Shown piece after piece: positions 28,289 through 29,022 of a DNA stretch of 29,022 bases. The translations under genes and the position numbers were made by a program. Each line of letters starts with the position of its first letter. Position 1 is the first letter of the stretch. The stretch covers positions 1 to 29,022 of the forward strand of contig JBOGSA010000023.1 of assembly GCA_050749785.1 (NCBI GenBank), written 5' to 3'. A model generated the notes under the pieces. That model was not told the origin of the DNA. It saw only the letters and a list, made by a program, of their open reading frames with translations, and searched no databases. This stretch comes from JAGWGI01 sp050749785 (GTDB lineage: Archaea > Micrarchaeota > Micrarchaeia > Micrarchaeales > CABMGC01).

Positions 28289-28729
28289 AATGATAAATTA
28301 TTTATATCCAGCGCATCCCCACCGCAAGCAGTGGGGAATTCCAGCATTAAACGATTGCTTTATATATCAGAAAATGCACAATTCATTACAGGGAAAGGGT
28401 CAGACCAATTGGGGATTGGGATGGGGATAATACAAAAATGGGTTAGCGCAAGCTACGCAGGGGAGCTAGAGAATATGCTCGACACAGGGGGAGTCGAGGG
28501 ATCTACCACGTGCGAGGAGCTTGCACTGGCCATACGGGCAAATAAGTCGCAACTGCTTGTGGAACGGTTGCACGACTACGCAAACAAGGTGCCGCAGAGC
28601 AGGGAGATGATAGTGGGCGCATTCGACGCCTACGTTGCAGATTGCAGGTCGGCAAAGCTTGCAAGGAAGGTGAGGAGGTCAATATCCGAGATACTCGCTC
28701 TAACGATGTTAGAAGCGATAAGTGAGTAG
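28136..28729 (+). CDS. Truncated paralogue of the next gene, possibly degenerate
   Basis: The frame starts at GTG 28136, 13 bp after the helicase stop, and encodes about 197 residues. The first 50 (NHPTSQAMRHLKTISKGD ...) are almost identical to residues 47-97 of the gene at 28730, but the 46-residue N-terminus present there is missing. One extra A near 28281 (ATGAAAGAATGG against ATGAAGAATGG) shifts the frame relative to that copy. A hairpin (CCCCAC 28317-28322, GTGGGG 28331-28336) follows. An alternative is a leaderless gene at GTG 28331, 29 bp after TATTTATATC, for the helical C-terminal part (CEELALAIRANKSQLLVERL). No known family. Confidence 0.45.
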   Translation: MNHPTSQAMRHLKTISKGDLLVQGMANRHAPCRETLYLNTHSECNLFMKEWNDKLFISSASPPQAVGNSSIKRLLYISENAQFITGKGSDQLGIGMGIIQKWVSASYAGELENMLDTGGVEGSTTCEELALAIRANKSQLLVERLHDYANKVPQSREMIVGAFDAYVADCRSAKLARKVRRSISEILALTMLEAISE

Positions 28730-29022
28730 ATGGAAAGCGTTTTAGAATTTGACTTCGGAGACAAAACCATGGAGGAGTCGGATTCCAAGGCCAACGCTAT
28801 TTATGTGGCGTTCTCAGCCACTGTGGGCATGATAAACAAGCTCACTTCCGCGCTGCTTCTTAGCGAGGTGAACCACCCAACATCGCAAGCGATGAGGCAT
28901 CTCAAGACCATCTCCAAAGGAGACCTTTTGGTGCAAGGTATGGCGAACAGATACGCACCTTGCAGGGAAACTCTTTATTTGAACACTCATCCCGAATGCA
29001 ATCTGTTTATGAAGAATGGAGC
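28730..29022 (+). CDS. Hypothetical protein, 5' part (runs off the window)
   Basis: Starts with ATG right after the TAG of the preceding frame (28727-28729), with GTGAGTAG as upstream context. The visible 97 residues begin MESVLEFDFGDKTMEESD, an acidic N-terminus followed by a helical segment (SKANAIYVAFSATVGMINKLTSALLLSEVNHP) and the repeated region with two Cys and several His (APCRETLYLNTHPECNLF). No family recognised. If the 732-bp repeat offset equals the gene length, the full protein would have about 243 residues. Confidence 0.65.
   Translation, partial: MESVLEFDFGDKTMEESDSKANAIYVAFSATVGMINKLTSALLLSEVNHPTSQAMRHLKTISKGDLLVQGMANRYAPCRETLYLNTHPECNLFMKNG
28868..29022 (+). repeat. Direct repeat, copy 2 (cut by window edge)
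   Basis: Second copy of 28136-28288. Here the repeat sits in frame inside an intact-looking gene with its own N-terminus, so copy 1 is the truncated one. Similarity stops at about the last two bases of the window. Confidence 0.9.

Noticed and set aside
28136..29022. Insertion sequence flanked by direct repeats
   Set aside because: The 732-bp offset equals a gene length, the repeat lies in frame in both copies, and there are no inverted ends or transposase.

Overview
The window is archaeal chromosomal DNA, probably from a small-genome lineage of the DPANN / Micrarchaeota (ARMAN) type; that placement is inference. The archaeal markers are a minimal 64-residue histone, an archaeal SecF-SecD pair, an NMD3-type zinc protein, an archaeal RNase P RNA, a split lipoate ligase (LplA plus LplB), an intron-containing tRNA-Met, and many genes whose ATG lies 25-31 nt downstream of a TATA box, as expected for leaderless mRNAs. 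Gene packing is extreme: several convergent pairs touch or overlap, and no gene-free stretch exceeds about 140 bp apart from RNA genes and the mobile-element ends.

Layout. 1-210: a possible transposase tail, then a TATA box followed by a palindromic tandem repeat. 0.2-4.4 kb: an archaeal AAA ATPase, a small membrane protein, a YchF-like GTPase and an amino-acid permease. 4.5-9.3 kb: tRNA-Leu, then secF-secD-nmd3-thiI. 9.3-11.8 kb: a dyad-rich promoter, an anchored extracellular protein, a GNAT enzyme, the histone, a BofA-like membrane protein, RNase P RNA and an unknown protein. 11.8-14.9 kb: a CYTH protein, lplB-lplA, lipA and a serine hydrolase; together the lipoate genes allow both scavenging and de novo formation of protein-bound lipoate. 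14.9-16.2 kb: a frameshifted small membrane protein, then an MNT-HEPN toxin-antitoxin pair lying between an intact intron-containing tRNA-Met and a second copy of that tRNA's 3' end, which looks like a tiny tRNA-integrated island; then tRNA-Gly(TCC). 16.2-20.8 kb: pyroglutamyl peptidase, a long HMG-CoA synthase (mevalonate pathway), two unknown proteins and an Lrp/AsnC ligand-binding (RAM) domain.

20,842-25,616 is the most striking part: a 4,775-bp AT-rich transposon with perfect 15-bp terminal inverted repeats (GGCTTTGTTGAATAA) and a perfect 9-bp target duplication (TTGGGTTTT). It holds a convergent type II restriction endonuclease and DNA methyltransferase, a DDE transposase with an N-terminal SWIM zinc finger, a DUF2080-like small protein, a small unknown protein, and a two-gene operon of a winged-helix-like protein and a protein with a tRNA-guanine-transglycosylase-like zinc site. 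Insertion took place about 16 bp past the 3' end of tRNA-Gly(GCC).

25.6-29.0 kb: tRNA-Gly(GCC), tRNA-Phe, a two-motif LAGLIDADG endonuclease gene whose 3' end runs into tRNA-Phe, a Hef-type DEAD/DECH helicase without nuclease domain, and the start of what appears to be a tandem array of paralogous genes of 732-bp period, running off the right edge.
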